This document shows, piece by piece, positions 8,623-17,171 of a stretch of DNA of 64,000 nt. Every line of letters begins with the position of its first letter. Position 1 is the first letter of the stretch. The stretch is from positions 1,674,001-1,738,000 of the forward strand of contig NZ_CP061725.1 in NCBI RefSeq assembly GCF_014764405.1, given 5' to 3'. The translations under genes and the position numbers were made by a program. The DNA comes from Micromonospora craniellae (GTDB lineage: Bacteria; Actinomycetota; Actinomycetes; Mycobacteriales; Micromonosporaceae). The notes under the pieces were generated by a model. That model was not told the DNA's origin, made no database searches, and saw nothing but the letters and a program-made list of their open reading frames with translations.

Positions 8623-9106
8623 CCCGCAGGGTCCGTCGCACAAGGGTTGCCGAGCCGGGGACCCGGTGCCGCGGTAGTTGTCGTCAGGGCTGCCGGGGCC
8701 CGCACATAGGCGGCGGCGACTCAGTACTCCCGCTCGTAGAGCAGGCCCTCGGCGTCCAATGCGTCGCGGCTGCCGACCGGGTGGCCGAAGTGCTCCGGTG
8801 CCCTCCTCTCGCTCGGCTTCGACGTCCTTCCGGGTATGCGCTCGGGCTGTCGGGGTTCGGCGGGTGCCGTCTCGGCGGGTGCAGGCGGGGTGTCGTACCA
8901 GGAAGGGATCTCGCCGGCTGCCGCGATGACGGATGCGGAGAATGTTCGTACGGGGCATGGGGTTCTGCCGCACCTTACGCATGCTGCGGTCGAGGTCGGG
9001 TGATGGCGCTTACAGCTCGACGGCGGTGGTGTGAGTCAGGGTGCCGCGCAGCGTGGGGATCGGGCGATGCATCGGCCCTCCCTCTCGTCTCGGCGGTTGG
9101 CGGCTG
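8623..9106 (-). other. Gap with one possible small minus-strand ORF, possibly frameshifted
   Basis: No convincing gene. One minus-strand frame ends at TGA 8721-8723 with a protein-like tail (a PAPAETAPAEP linker, then DALDAEGLLYEREY), but has no clear start. A different frame from ATG at 8982 gives a basic start (MRKVRQNPMPRTN). The two would join only through a frameshift near 8880. This could be a degraded small gene or chance. Confidence 0.25.
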
Positions 9107-9877
9107 TCAGGAAGCTGGGCGTATGCGGTTCGCGTGGTGAATCGGGGTGGCGGTGGGCCTGCGGGCGGCAGCCGGGTGGTCATGCGCGCCGGGAATGGGG
9201 CCTTCGGGGTCGTCGAGAAGTAACCAGAACCGGGCTTTGGAGTGGCTGTCGGCGGCGGTGAGGGCCTGGTCCAGCACCGACTGCTCGTCGAGCGCAGGGG
9301 TGGTCCGGTGCTCCCAGCTGGAAACGGTTGCGATGGTCATGCCGAGGTGTTCGGAGAACGCACGTGGGCTCATACGTAGTGCTTCGCGTAACGCGCGGAT
9401 CTCCCGTGTGGTCCACCGGCCGACGACGGCCGGCCCGCACGCACAGGCAGCCGGACAGGCCAGCACTGGAGAGATGGGCGGGGTCGACGGTGTCCCGGCC
9501 TGCTGGCGCACCTGGTCGCGTGCGTGATCTCGTTGTGCCTGAAAGTCCTGTACAAGTGCCCGGACCTGGTCAGACATGGACAGCAGTGCTCCCCGTGCGC
9601 CCAGGGCAGCGTCGGCGTTGCGCCAAAAAACGCGGGTGGTGTTGTCCCGGCCGACTTCGACGTTGGCGATCTGGCTTCGGGAGTAGCGAATGAGCTTGGC
9701 AAGATCGACCTGTCGCAGCCCGGCGACGGCACGCCACTGGGCGAGGTGGCGGCCAAGTTCTTTGCGCGCTTCGGCGATGTCGGTCGGGGTGATTCCGCCC
9801 TCCGTGCCGAAGCGGCGCGGCACCGGAGGCATGTGCCGGGCCAGATGTGAGGGCTGCGGACTCTGAGCAGGGATCAT
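9107..9877 (-). CDS. Transcriptional regulator with two helix-turn-helix domains
   Basis: A 256-residue protein. Residues 37-105 are an XRE-type HTH of the same kind as in the genes at 7741 and 22159 (ARKELGRHLAQWR, SQIANVEVGR, VFWRNADAALG). A linker with two Cys-containing motifs (ACPAACACG) follows. A second HTH lies at about residues 155-205 (REIRALREALRMSPRAF, then TIATVSSWEH). Start could be ATG at 9877 or 9832; neither has a clear ribosome binding site. Two HTH domains in one chain suggest binding to composite operators, which is inference. It stands alone, tail to tail with the HTH/TmrB gene. Confidence 0.8.
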   Translation of the reverse strand: MIPAQSPQPSHLARHMPPVPRRFGTEGGITPTDIAEARKELGRHLAQWRAVAGLRQVDLAKLIRYSRSQIANVEVGRDNTTRVFWRNADAALGARGALLSMSDQVRALVQDFQAQRDHARDQVRQQAGTPSTPPISPVLACPAACACGPAVVGRWTTREIRALREALRMSPRAFSEHLGMTIATVSSWEHRTTPALDEQSVLDQALTAADSHSKARFWLLLDDPEGPIPGAHDHPAAARRPTATPIHHANRIRPAS

Positions 9878-10142
9878 GGCCGCTGCCGCTGTTGATCGAT
9901 CGGACGAGCCGATGCGTCGCCGACAGTCCCCGGCGCACTGATCGGGGTCAGACTGCCTGGCTTGACCACGCTGGGGTCAATCGGCTTCCGGATCGGTCCG
10001 GCGGTCACCACCGCGAGGAGACCGGGTGGCCCGACATCCTGGCGGACGCCGGTTACCACCTCACTGGCGCCCGGCACCGTCCGTGTCAGGCCGCACTGAG
10101 GGCGAGACATCGCGCAGACGTGGGTAGGTACCAGCCCTGTCG

Positions 10143-10361
10143 TCATCGCGATCCGCCTCCGGTGGCCAGATCCGCCGCTTGCGCCTGGGATGCGGGGACC
10201 TGTCCCGCCTCCCAGGACCTTGAGGCGAGCGGGCAGTGCGCCTGGTTGATCGGCATGCCGCATCCCGGACACCATCGCTGCGCACGCCTAAACAACGCGA
10301 ATCCCGCCGCGAAGCCCACCAGCAGCGCCGCACACACCGCGATCCCCACTAGGTACCCCAC
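10143..10361 (-). CDS. Small single-pass membrane protein with CxxC motif
   Basis: A 72-residue protein. Residues 2-24 form one strong membrane segment (GYLVGIAVCAALLVGFAAGF), followed by a basic FRRAQR turn, which places the rest in the cytoplasm. That part holds CPGCG and a later HC, a possible small zinc site. GTG at 10361 is preceded by an excellent GGGGAGG. Function unknown; I recognise the type only as a small membrane protein seen in actinobacterial accessory DNA. It diverges from the DUF5753 regulator gene at 10514. Confidence 0.7.
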   Translation of the reverse strand: MGYLVGIAVCAALLVGFAAGFALFRRAQRWCPGCGMPINQAHCPLASRSWEAGQVPASQAQAADLATGGGSR

Positions 10362-10420
10362 CGTGTGTACCTCCCCGACCTGATCGAGCGCTGATGGCAG
10401 ACGTTCGCCGACCGACAGCT

Positions 10421-10460
10421 GACTAGTCTTAGGCGTTCCTAGTCTTACAGGGCGGACTAG
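10421..10460. promoter_or_regulatory. CTAGTC repeat cluster, candidate operator
   Basis: Upstream of the regulator at 10514 lie the palindrome GACTAGTC (10421-10428), two copies of CTAGTCTTA (10423-10431, 10439-10447) and GGACTAG (10454-10460). The same GACTAGTC plus GACTAG combination recurs at 11950-11972, upstream of the other genes of this module. CTAG is rare in high-GC genomes, so the clustering stands out. Likely a binding site for one of the two HTH regulators. Confidence 0.6.
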
Positions 10461-10513
10461 ATCCAGACAAGTTGCGTGGTCGATGTTGTCGTGGGATGTG
10501 ACATGCTGTCCTG

Positions 10514-11365
10514 GTGCCGAACTGGCCTACTTTGAGACGCAGACGGCTCGCGCGAGAGCTGAGCAAATTGCGTGAGTCCATCGACATGACGATCGAGGAA
10601 GCTGCGGCGAGCGCGGGGATCTCCTCGTCTCACCTCTCGCGGGTGGAGCGTGCGCTCGTCGGCGTTCGGGTGCCGGCGGTGCGGGCGTTGCTGCAGACCT
10701 ACGGCGCGAACGCCTCCACCACGGCAGACCTACTCGATGTGGCCCAGGCGTCCACACAGCGTGGATGGTGGCATCGGTACGCCGGAAGCATCCCCGACGA
10801 GTACGCGACCTACATCGGATTCGAGTCCGATGCCACCAGGATCTGGAACTTCGAGCTGATCTCGATCCCCGGCCTGTTACAGACCGAGGGATACACCCGA
10901 TCGAGCCTGCACGGCGGCGTCGCTCGCCTCACCGAAGAGGAGATCGAGCGGCGAATCGAGATTCGCCTGCGTCGACAGGCGCTGCTGCACCGCGATAATC
11001 CACCAGCGCTGTGGGTCGTTCTCGACGAGGCCGCGATCCGCCGGCAGGTCGGCGGTGCGGCAACGATGGCCGAGCAGATGAACCATCTCGCCACCATCGC
11101 GGCCCTGCCGCACGTCGACGTTCAAATCGTGCCGTTCGAAGCGGGCGCCCATCCCGGCGCCCCCGGAGGCTTCGTGATCCTCGGGTTCACCGACCCCGCC
11201 GACCGCGAAGTCGTTTACATCGAGACGATGGCCGGTGATCTCTACCCTGAAGGCGACGCCGAGGTACAGAGCGTGACCCAGGCGTTCGACCGACTGAGGG
11301 CGATGGCGCTCAGCCCGGATGACTCCGCATCGATGATCCGGGACGCTGCAAGGGAGCTTTCATGA
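10514..11365 (+). CDS. XRE-family regulator with DUF5753 domain
   Basis: A 283-residue protein. Residues 10-70 are a helix-turn-helix (KLRESIDMTIEEAAASAGIS, SSHLSRVERALVG). The remainder is the DUF5753 domain found in actinobacterial developmental regulators such as the WhiJ-like family, with the hallmark FELISIPGLLQTEGYTR and the later VQIVPFEAGAHPG. GTG start at 10514. The stop overlaps the start of the DUF397 gene by four bases, the usual pairing in which the small DUF397 protein is thought to modulate the DNA-binding partner. The CTAGTC cluster just upstream suggests autoregulation. Confidence 0.9.
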   Translation: MPNWPTLRRRRLARELSKLRESIDMTIEEAAASAGISSSHLSRVERALVGVRVPAVRALLQTYGANASTTADLLDVAQASTQRGWWHRYAGSIPDEYATYIGFESDATRIWNFELISIPGLLQTEGYTRSSLHGGVARLTEEEIERRIEIRLRRQALLHRDNPPALWVVLDEAAIRRQVGGAATMAEQMNHLATIAALPHVDVQIVPFEAGAHPGAPGGFVILGFTDPADREVVYIETMAGDLYPEGDAEVQSVTQAFDRLRAMALSPDDSASMIRDAARELS

Positions 11366-11565
11366 TCGACTTCAGCCGCGCCGTCTGGCGCAAGAGCACC
11401 AGAACCCAGCAGAGTGGCCAATGCGTGGAGGTGGCGAGGGTTGGTGAGGTGATCGGCGTGCGGGACTCCAAGGACCCTGACGGTCCCGTGCTGGCGTTCA
11501 CGACCGGAGAGTTCGCCGCGTTTCTCGACGGGGCAGCCAAGGGAGAGTTCGACGACCTTGTCTAG
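11362..11565 (+). CDS. DUF397 small protein
   Basis: A 67-residue DUF397 protein with the family pattern: WRKST near the N-terminus, CVEVA, VGVRDSKDPDGP and a C-terminal FAAFLDGAAKGEFDD. The ATG overlaps the stop of the DUF5753 regulator (ATGA) and has GGGAG upstream, so translation is coupled. DUF397 proteins pair with DUF5753/HTH regulators in actinomycetes and have been likened to toxin-antitoxin pairs. A hairpin terminator follows at 11607-11636. Confidence 0.92.
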   Translation: MIDFSRAVWRKSTRTQQSGQCVEVARVGEVIGVRDSKDPDGPVLAFTTGEFAAFLDGAAKGEFDDLV

Positions 11566-11606
11566 AAGGACCAGCTGCGGCTGACCGAGGTCGCCCGCCG
11601 GCTGAG

Positions 11607-11636
11607 ACGCCCGGCTCGGGCCTGCGGGCCGGGCGT
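11607..11636. terminator. Bidirectional hairpin terminator
   Basis: A 9-bp perfect stem (ACGCCCGGC with GCCGGGCGT) around a GC-rich loop, between the 3' ends of two convergent DUF397 genes. It can serve both strands; T-tracts are absent as is usual in this GC range. Confidence 0.65.
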
Positions 11637-11698
11637 TCTCACTCCCACCACGACGCAAGCTGGGCGGGAAGGTCGCCGGCACGCGCCGGGTGAATCGA

Positions 11699-11899
11699 TC
11701 ACAGGTTGCTGAACTCTCCCTGGTCGGCGCCCCGGAGGAAGGCTTGCCATCCGGAACGCGAGAAACGGAGCATCCCGCCCTCGGGATTCTTGGAATCCCG
11801 TACGGCAACCCCCTCGCTCAGCGACGCGACCTCCACGCAGTCGCCGTTGAGGCTCTCCGAACTCTTACGCCATACCAGGCGTCCGGAAGCGTCGGACAC
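11699..11899 (-). CDS. DUF397 small protein (second copy)
   Basis: A 66-residue DUF397 protein (LVWRKSSES, CVEVAS, VAVRDSKNPEGG, WQAFLRGADQGEF). GTG at 11899 was chosen over one at 11935 because AAGGGAG stands 6 bases before it. It is convergent with the DUF397 gene at 11362 and divergent from the DUF6879 gene, sharing the promoter region that carries CTAGTC sites. With the DUF5753 regulator at 12543 it makes a second regulator/DUF397 set in the same 3 kb. Confidence 0.9.
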   Translation of the reverse strand: MSDASGRLVWRKSSESLNGDCVEVASLSEGVAVRDSKNPEGGMLRFSRSGWQAFLRGADQGEFSNL

Positions 11900-11949
11900 G
11901 TTGACTCCCTTCGTTGTCTGGGTCGAGACTGCCACAGAGCGCCCACCGC

Positions 11950-11972
11950 GACTAGTCTCTAGCCTCGACTAG
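11950..11972. promoter_or_regulatory. CTAGTC repeats in a divergent promoter region
   Basis: GACTAGTC (11950-11957), CTAG (11959-11962) and GACTAG (11967-11972) lie between the divergent DUF397 (11899, minus) and DUF6879 (plus) genes. They match the cluster at 10421-10460, so one regulator may control both promoters. Confidence 0.6.
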
Positions 11973-12009
11973 ACTTGATCGGAAGGTGGCGGCAGAACGG
12001 GACAACCTG

Positions 12010-12546
12010 ATGCAGATGGGCGAACTTCAACGCAGGCTGAGCACGGCCGCGCGGTCGGTGTTTCGACTCGAAACGCTGACCGCGTACAACGCGGCGGGCG
12101 AGGTCGACCTGCTGCGCGACTTCCACGCGGGACGCCCGCTGCCACCCCGCACACCCGAAACCGATCCCTGGCTACGCATGGTGGCCGACAGCGTGCAGGC
12201 CGGCACCCGTTGGAGCCGTGTCCACGTCCTACACCGCCCGCTATCGGACTACCTGCGCTTCGAGCTGCTGGGCTATCACGGCAACGTCGCTGCCGGCGAG
12301 GACGTTCGGATCGCGGACCGGGCGACGGCCCCCGAAGCACTGGGCGCGCTGAGGCAGGACTTCTGGCTCCTCGATGACGAGTTCGGCGTGATCATCGAGT
12401 ACGACGGGGAGGGCCGGCGTCTCGCCATGGAGCCCACCAGAGATGTCGGGAGCCTCATCGAACAACGGGACCTCGCGATGACGCACTCGATCCCACTTCG
12501 GGACTACCTGCCGACAGTTCAGGACGAATTGCGTAGATCCTGGTGA
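12010..12546 (+). CDS. DUF6879 family protein
   Basis: A 178-residue protein of the DUF6879 type, with the characteristic SVFRLETLTAY near the N-terminus, DYLRFELLGYHGNVAAGEDV in the middle and a C-terminal RDYL. ATG at 12010 begins the conserved MGELQRRL region; GTG at 11986 is a possible longer start. These proteins typically stand directly upstream of DUF5753 regulators, as here: its stop overlaps the start of the next gene by four bases (GTGA). Biochemical function is unknown; a partner role in regulation is inferred from gene pairing. Confidence 0.85.
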   Translation: MQMGELQRRLSTAARSVFRLETLTAYNAAGEVDLLRDFHAGRPLPPRTPETDPWLRMVADSVQAGTRWSRVHVLHRPLSDYLRFELLGYHGNVAAGEDVRIADRATAPEALGALRQDFWLLDDEFGVIIEYDGEGRRLAMEPTRDVGSLIEQRDLAMTHSIPLRDYLPTVQDELRRSW

Positions 12547-13409
12547 ATAGACCTGCGAACGACCGGACGGCGCTCGCGACCAGGCTGCGTGAACTCCGAG
12601 AGGACGCAGGTCTGTCGACCACGCGACTCGCCGCCGCTCTGGGCTGGTCACAGTCAAAGGTCTCGAAGATCGAAAACCGTCGCACGAAACCGTCCGTCGA
12701 CGACGTCCGGTCATGGTCCGCCGCCACAGGCGCCAGCGCCGAGGTCACCGCCGAACTCGCGAACGCCGCGGAGTCCATCCAGGTCGCATCGATCATCTGG
12801 GACCGGACGCTGACCGGCGGCCGAGCCGCGCACCAACGCCGGATCGGCCGGACCCTCGCCGAGGCAACCCGGGTGCAGGTCTTCCAGCACGCCGCAGTAC
12901 CCGGACTCTTCCAGACCGCGGAGTACGCCCGCAGCGTCCTCGCCCTCGCCGACGTGTTCGGCGTCAGCGACACCACGAGGGCAGCAGCCGCACGAGTCGA
13001 ACGGCAGACAGCCCTCTACGAGAAGGGCCGACAGTTCGACTTCCTCATCACCGAAGCCGCGCTGCGGTTCCGCCCCGTACCCCACGACGCGCTCGCCGCC
13101 CAATACGACAAGATCCTGTCAGTCGCCACGCTACCGAGCGTGAGCCTGTCAATCCTGCCGACCGGCGTCCGCCCCTCAGCGGTACACGCCCATCCCTTCG
13201 TGATCTACACCCTGCCCGATGGCTCCCAACTCACCACGATCGAGACCTACACCCGCGAACTGACCCTCACCGACCCAGAAGAGATCCGCGTCTACTCACA
13301 GGTATACGACTCGCTCCTCGCAGATTCCGCGACCGGCAAACAGGCCCGCCAACTGCTGGAAACGATGCGGGCCGAAGCCCTGGACTCAGCGGAGTCGCAG
13401 CCCCGGTGA
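12543..13409 (+). CDS. XRE-family regulator with DUF5753 domain (second copy)
   Basis: A 288-residue paralogue of the 10514 protein. The HTH is at residues 12-70 (LRELREDAGLSTTRLAAALG, WSQSKVSKIENRRTKPS), and the DUF5753 domain follows with QVFQHAAVPGLFQTAEYARS and a final VYDSLLADSATGKQARQLL. It starts with GTG inside the stop of the DUF6879 gene, so the two are translationally coupled. Identity to the first copy is limited outside the hallmark motifs, so this is not a recent duplication. Confidence 0.9.
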   Translation: MNRPANDRTALATRLRELREDAGLSTTRLAAALGWSQSKVSKIENRRTKPSVDDVRSWSAATGASAEVTAELANAAESIQVASIIWDRTLTGGRAAHQRRIGRTLAEATRVQVFQHAAVPGLFQTAEYARSVLALADVFGVSDTTRAAAARVERQTALYEKGRQFDFLITEAALRFRPVPHDALAAQYDKILSVATLPSVSLSILPTGVRPSAVHAHPFVIYTLPDGSQLTTIETYTRELTLTDPEEIRVYSQVYDSLLADSATGKQARQLLETMRAEALDSAESQPR

Positions 13410-13686
13410 CCGCAAGCTGGGAGACAGACTGGCTCTCGTCTCGTGCCGGTCGAAGGCATCGGCCTGCTCGTCCGATACCGGACCCCCCGTCGAACGGAGC
13501 CGCGCCACCATCGCTGCGCCGGAAACACCGCACCTCCCGATAGTCGACAGGATCTGAGGCCCACGAACGGCTGACGCGTGACGGTTATCGCCGAGGCGGG
13601 CGACAGCGTTCCCGCCGGATTCGACCGAGGCGGGCGAAGCCACACCATCGCCTTCCACACCGAGCCCTCCCCCGCAGCGGTCTGGC

Positions 13687-14136
13687 CTACTGGTTGGCGT
13701 GTTCGGTGGAGAGCACCCGGCGTAGGGTCTGCACGACCACGCCGGGTGCGAACCGTTCACCGGCCTGCCGTTCCGCCCTCGCGACCGCTGCGAACAGCTG
13801 TTCCGGCGCCGCGACCCGCAGCGTGGCGACCAACCACCCCTCCAGGTCGTCCACCTCAGTCGGCAACTCCAACGCCGCCGGGGTCGGCGTCGGAATCGCC
13901 GCGCCCAGTTCCGGCAACGGCACACCGGCCGAGGCGTACCGGCCCGGCGGCATACCGACGCGGTAGGGGTGCACGCACACCGGATGCCCGCCCGGGTCGA
14001 CCCGCCAGCCCGCTGCCCGGTCGTACGCGAACTCCGGGCCTGGCCGGTCGACCACGTCGAAGCCGCCCGGACCCAACTCCTGCGCTGGGCACACCACGCA
14101 GGTGCGCTCGCACCACGCGGGCAGCGGACCATCCAC
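13687..14136 (-). CDS. Conserved-looking hypothetical protein with Cys cluster
   Basis: A 149-residue protein I do not recognise. The N-terminus has WCERTCVVCP, a C-x3-C-x2-C arrangement, with a further HPVCVHPY near residue 54; together these could bind zinc. The second half is helical and acidic (ELPTEVDDLEGWLVATLR), ending LRRVLSTEHANQ. GTG start at 14136. Codon use is typical of the host GC bias, which supports it being a gene. It is convergent with the DUF5753 regulator and divergent from the radical SAM operon. Confidence 0.6.
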   Translation of the reverse strand: MDGPLPAWCERTCVVCPAQELGPGGFDVVDRPGPEFAYDRAAGWRVDPGGHPVCVHPYRVGMPPGRYASAGVPLPELGAAIPTPTPAALELPTEVDDLEGWLVATLRVAAPEQLFAAVARAERQAGERFAPGVVVQTLRRVLSTEHANQ

Positions 14137-14546
14137 CCGCCCAGGCTAGACCGCGAAAGGGCACAGACAGTGAGCACTCTCGCCACGTCACGTCACCCAC
14201 TCATCCGCCAAGCCCTCACCGACGCCCGCACCTCCTCGACCGGAGGCCACTCACGCCGGTGGTGTCGAGATCTCGTGTCGAAGGTGTTCGACATCAAAGC
14301 ACGATGGGTTCATTGGTCATGCCGCAGCGTCACCATCTACTTGGAGCAGTCGATGTGTGTCCCCCGTGACCAGGCTCCTCGCCTCGATTTCCAGACGGCT
14401 GCCGGATGGCGGCAGGCGTCCGGAAATGGCGTCGGTCGCCAGGTTCCGTGTCGAGGTGATGCTCGGGCTCCTCGGCAGCGGCTGGGCCGGAGCGCCCCTT
14501 GTCTCGGTTGGCGTCTCGACGCGGTTGACCACTCATCAGGAGGCTC
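14137..14546. other. 410-bp intergenic region upstream of the radical SAM operon
   Basis: No gene seen. The region separates divergent genes and must contain the operon promoter. Just before the radical SAM start is a strong AGGAGG ribosome binding site (about 14537-14542). A moderately AT-rich patch lies near 14280-14345. Confidence 0.5.
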
Positions 14547-15548
14547 ATGATGACCATGCTTGGCATGCCCGCTATGCCGTCCGTCGCGCTTGAGCAGACG
14601 GGTCCGGTCGCCTTCACCGCTGGACATCACTTCACGGCGCGTGACGCGTCGATCGAGGAGTTGGTGAAGGCGGCGAGGGTTCCCCTGTCGGTGATCCTGC
14701 AGGTGACGAAACGGTGCAACTTCGACTGCTCGTTCTGCTCCGAGACGCTTCAGCTCCCGGATCCGACGCTGCCGCAGTTGGACACCATCCGCCGGAATCT
14801 GGCGGGTGTGTCGCGGGTGTTCCTGTCCGGTGGTGAACCGCTGCTCCGACGGGATTTCGGGGAGATCGTGGACATGTACACCGGGGACTTCATCGTCGGT
14901 GTGCCGACCAACGCCACCCGGGGGTTGCAGCACGCCAGGTCGATGGTGGGGAAGGTCGCGTTCGTCAACGTGGGCTTGGAGGGGCCGCGGTCGACCACCA
15001 ACCGGGTTCGCGGCGACTACGACGAGGTGCTGGCAGGCGTTCGGGGGTTCCTGGAGGCGGGCCTGCCGCTGTCGCTGTCGGCCGTGGTATACCGGTCGAC
15101 GCTGCACGCCTTGCCGTTCACCTATCAGATCGCGGACGTCATCGGCGCGGGCAAACTGAAACTGATCCTGCCACTGCGCAAGGGCAACGCCCTCGACCTG
15201 GAGGAGAACGAGTTCATCAGCCTGGAGGAGGCTGGGCAGACCTTCGATCGGCTGACCGAGTCGCGGGCAGTGCACGACTGGCGGCCAGCGCTGCGGATGA
15301 CGACGTGGACCCCGGACACCGAGGGGCACATGATCCTGGTGGAGGTGACCGGCAAGGCAAGCGCATGGCCGGTGTACGACGCCCCGGACCTGCTGGAACC
15401 TCTCGGCAACCTCCTGGACGAGCCGGTGTCGGAGATCTGGGCACGGTACCGGTTCAAGCGCAACCACTTCGCCAAGTATCTCGGTGCCAGCATCCGTACC
15501 GTGTCCAACGCCGGCCCGGCCGGGTCGGGTGGACACGCCCGTGCGTGA
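14547..15548 (+). CDS. Radical SAM protein
   Basis: A 333-residue radical SAM enzyme. The iron-sulfur cluster motif C57-x3-C61-x2-C64 is in VTKRCNFDCSFC, and the SAM-contacting SGGEPLLR follows near residue 95. There is no SPASM-type Cys cluster at the C-terminus, so a single cluster is likely. It lacks the histidine and motif layout I expect of viperin-type proteins. ATG at 14547 has a near-ideal AGGAGG. It leads a five-gene set and its stop overlaps the next gene by 8 bases. The presence of nucleotide-type partners (kinase, NUDIX, exonuclease fold) suggests a nucleotide or nucleic-acid substrate, which is inference. Confidence 0.9.
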   Translation: MMTMLGMPAMPSVALEQTGPVAFTAGHHFTARDASIEELVKAARVPLSVILQVTKRCNFDCSFCSETLQLPDPTLPQLDTIRRNLAGVSRVFLSGGEPLLRRDFGEIVDMYTGDFIVGVPTNATRGLQHARSMVGKVAFVNVGLEGPRSTTNRVRGDYDEVLAGVRGFLEAGLPLSLSAVVYRSTLHALPFTYQIADVIGAGKLKLILPLRKGNALDLEENEFISLEEAGQTFDRLTESRAVHDWRPALRMTTWTPDTEGHMILVEVTGKASAWPVYDAPDLLEPLGNLLDEPVSEIWARYRFKRNHFAKYLGASIRTVSNAGPAGSGGHARA

Positions 15549-16284
15549 GTACACGAACCTGCAGTGGCCGGAGGCACCGTTCGGCGCCGACCAGCGTCCA
15601 TTCGGCCGGCAGCGCGACATGCTGGCCGCCTTCGCACTGGCCTGGGCGAACCAGCCAGACGAGGGGCCGCTCCCGGTCGCGGCAGCGACCGTCTACCTCG
15701 GGGTCCGTCGGCACGGCAGCGCCTACGAGGTGGGTGAGGAGAGTCTGTCGATCGGATTCCGGGCCGATGTCGTCGAGGACAGGACCGAGATACCCGAACT
15801 TCTCAGGTTAACCGATCGGGCGTTGACCCGGGCCCGCCGGCACGCGGCGATCCTGGCCGGTCACCGTCTCGGCGACGACCTGTCCCGCATGGCCACGCTG
15901 TCCGCAGTGCCGCTGCGCGGTGCGGCCGGGGTGCTCGCCACGTGGGTGAACCGCGCCGCGAAGCAGCGGGGCATGGCGCTCATGGTGGACACCTCGGTCG
16001 AAGCCAGCGACACCGGCGCCGATCTGGACATGCCGCTTGAACCACTGCACCGCCCGCTGCCGCAATGCCCGGCGTGCGCCGCCGAGACGGGGCGGTACGT
16101 GCTGGGCCGGGGCCTGGCGATCGGGTTGACAGCGGCAGTGCACGCTGGCCGTTACCGCTGGGAGGGGGCCTTTCGCGTCACCGATGCCGTCGACAGGGCG
16201 GCGTGGGACGTACTGGAAGTCAGCGGGACCGAGCACCACGCACACGACACGGCCCATCCAAAGGATGCCCGCGCAGCACAGTGA
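15541..16284 (+). CDS. Hypothetical protein of the radical SAM operon
   Basis: A 247-residue protein I cannot assign. GTG at 15541 overlaps the radical SAM stop (GTGCGTGA), so the two are translationally coupled. The N-terminus (REYTNLQWPEAPFGADQRPF) is followed by helical segments. Near residue 178 is one CPAC pair, and near residue 190 GRGLAIGLTAAVHAGRY. The C-terminus is His-rich. The pairing with the radical SAM enzyme suggests a substrate-binding, delivery or scaffold role, by analogy only. Confidence 0.75.
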   Translation: MREYTNLQWPEAPFGADQRPFGRQRDMLAAFALAWANQPDEGPLPVAAATVYLGVRRHGSAYEVGEESLSIGFRADVVEDRTEIPELLRLTDRALTRARRHAAILAGHRLGDDLSRMATLSAVPLRGAAGVLATWVNRAAKQRGMALMVDTSVEASDTGADLDMPLEPLHRPLPQCPACAAETGRYVLGRGLAIGLTAAVHAGRYRWEGAFRVTDAVDRAAWDVLEVSGTEHHAHDTAHPKDARAAQ

Positions 16285-16382
16285 CGACCGCTAGCCTCGA
16301 TGGCCGTCACCCGCGACGTACCTGCAGACGGCGGTCAGCCTGCCCGTGACCGGTACGTCTCAGATGAAGGGATGCAGGTCTG

Positions 16383-17171
16383 GTGCGAGTGATCAGCGAC
16401 ATCGGCGGGCCGGGCAGGATTCCCGACCGGCCGCCGGGCACGCGCCTGATCGCCTCGATCGACGTCGAGTGGAGCAAGAACTACCGGATCAAGAACGGCA
16501 ACCAGGCGTTCTGCTACTCGGTCGTCTGGCTCGCCGTACCGCTCGCCGGTGAGCCGCTGGTCGTGACATCCGGGCTGCCGTTTTGGGCGACGAGCGTGTA
16601 CCTCGACCGCGAGGACGAACGGCCGGACCTGGTGCAGGCAGCGGCCAGTGACATCGGCACAGCGGCCGACGCCGCGGATCTGGTCGTCGGTCACCAGCTG
16701 TGCAGCGACCTGGCGGTGCTGGCCGCGAACGCAGGTACGGCGGTGCCGGCTGCCCTCGCCGCCGCCCGGCAGGCATGGCGCGACCGCCGACACGCGGCCG
16801 TACGCGACCAGCGGGTGCTCGACACCCGCTTCGACGCCGCAGGCGTCCTGTCCCACACCTCACGACGGCTGGTCGACGTGTGCGGCGAGATGAACCTCGA
16901 CGTGACGCAACCCGAGCTGGCGCGCAAATCCATGACCGCGCTCAACCGCGACTGGCTCCACAACGCCGACACCGAAGCGCGCGAACGAATCACCGTGCTG
17001 AACCTGCGACACAGCCTGTCCACCGCGTACGTCGCGCTCCGCGCGACCGGCACACTGACCTGGCAAACTCCGTTGAACGTCAACACCATGCTGGCCGACA
17101 GGCTCGCTGGACGGGTCGGCTGGCTCCAACACCCCACCTTCCGAGCGCTCACCAACGGGGGACGCGAATGA
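16383..17171 (+). CDS. DnaQ-like 3'-5' exonuclease fold protein
   Basis: A 262-residue protein with features of the DEDD exonuclease/RNase H-like fold. Motif I is LIASIDVEW (Asp27, Glu29). Motif II is LVVGHQLCSDLAVL (Asp109), close to the GHN-x-x-FD-x-x-L pattern. The third motif is not clear; RHSLSTAYVAL is in the right place but lacks the expected Asp, so activity is uncertain. GTG start at 16383, 98 bases after the previous gene. Its stop overlaps the kinase start by four bases. It may process a nucleic acid or act as a nucleotide sensor. Confidence 0.7.
   Translation: MRVISDIGGPGRIPDRPPGTRLIASIDVEWSKNYRIKNGNQAFCYSVVWLAVPLAGEPLVVTSGLPFWATSVYLDREDERPDLVQAAASDIGTAADAADLVVGHQLCSDLAVLAANAGTAVPAALAAARQAWRDRRHAAVRDQRVLDTRFDAAGVLSHTSRRLVDVCGEMNLDVTQPELARKSMTALNRDWLHNADTEARERITVLNLRHSLSTAYVALRATGTLTWQTPLNVNTMLADRLAGRVGWLQHPTFRALTNGGRE

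Noticed and set aside
14547..15548. Radical SAM protein as a prokaryotic viperin
   Set aside because: The cluster motif is right, but the residues that follow (SETLQLPDP) and the C-terminal half do not follow the viperin pattern.
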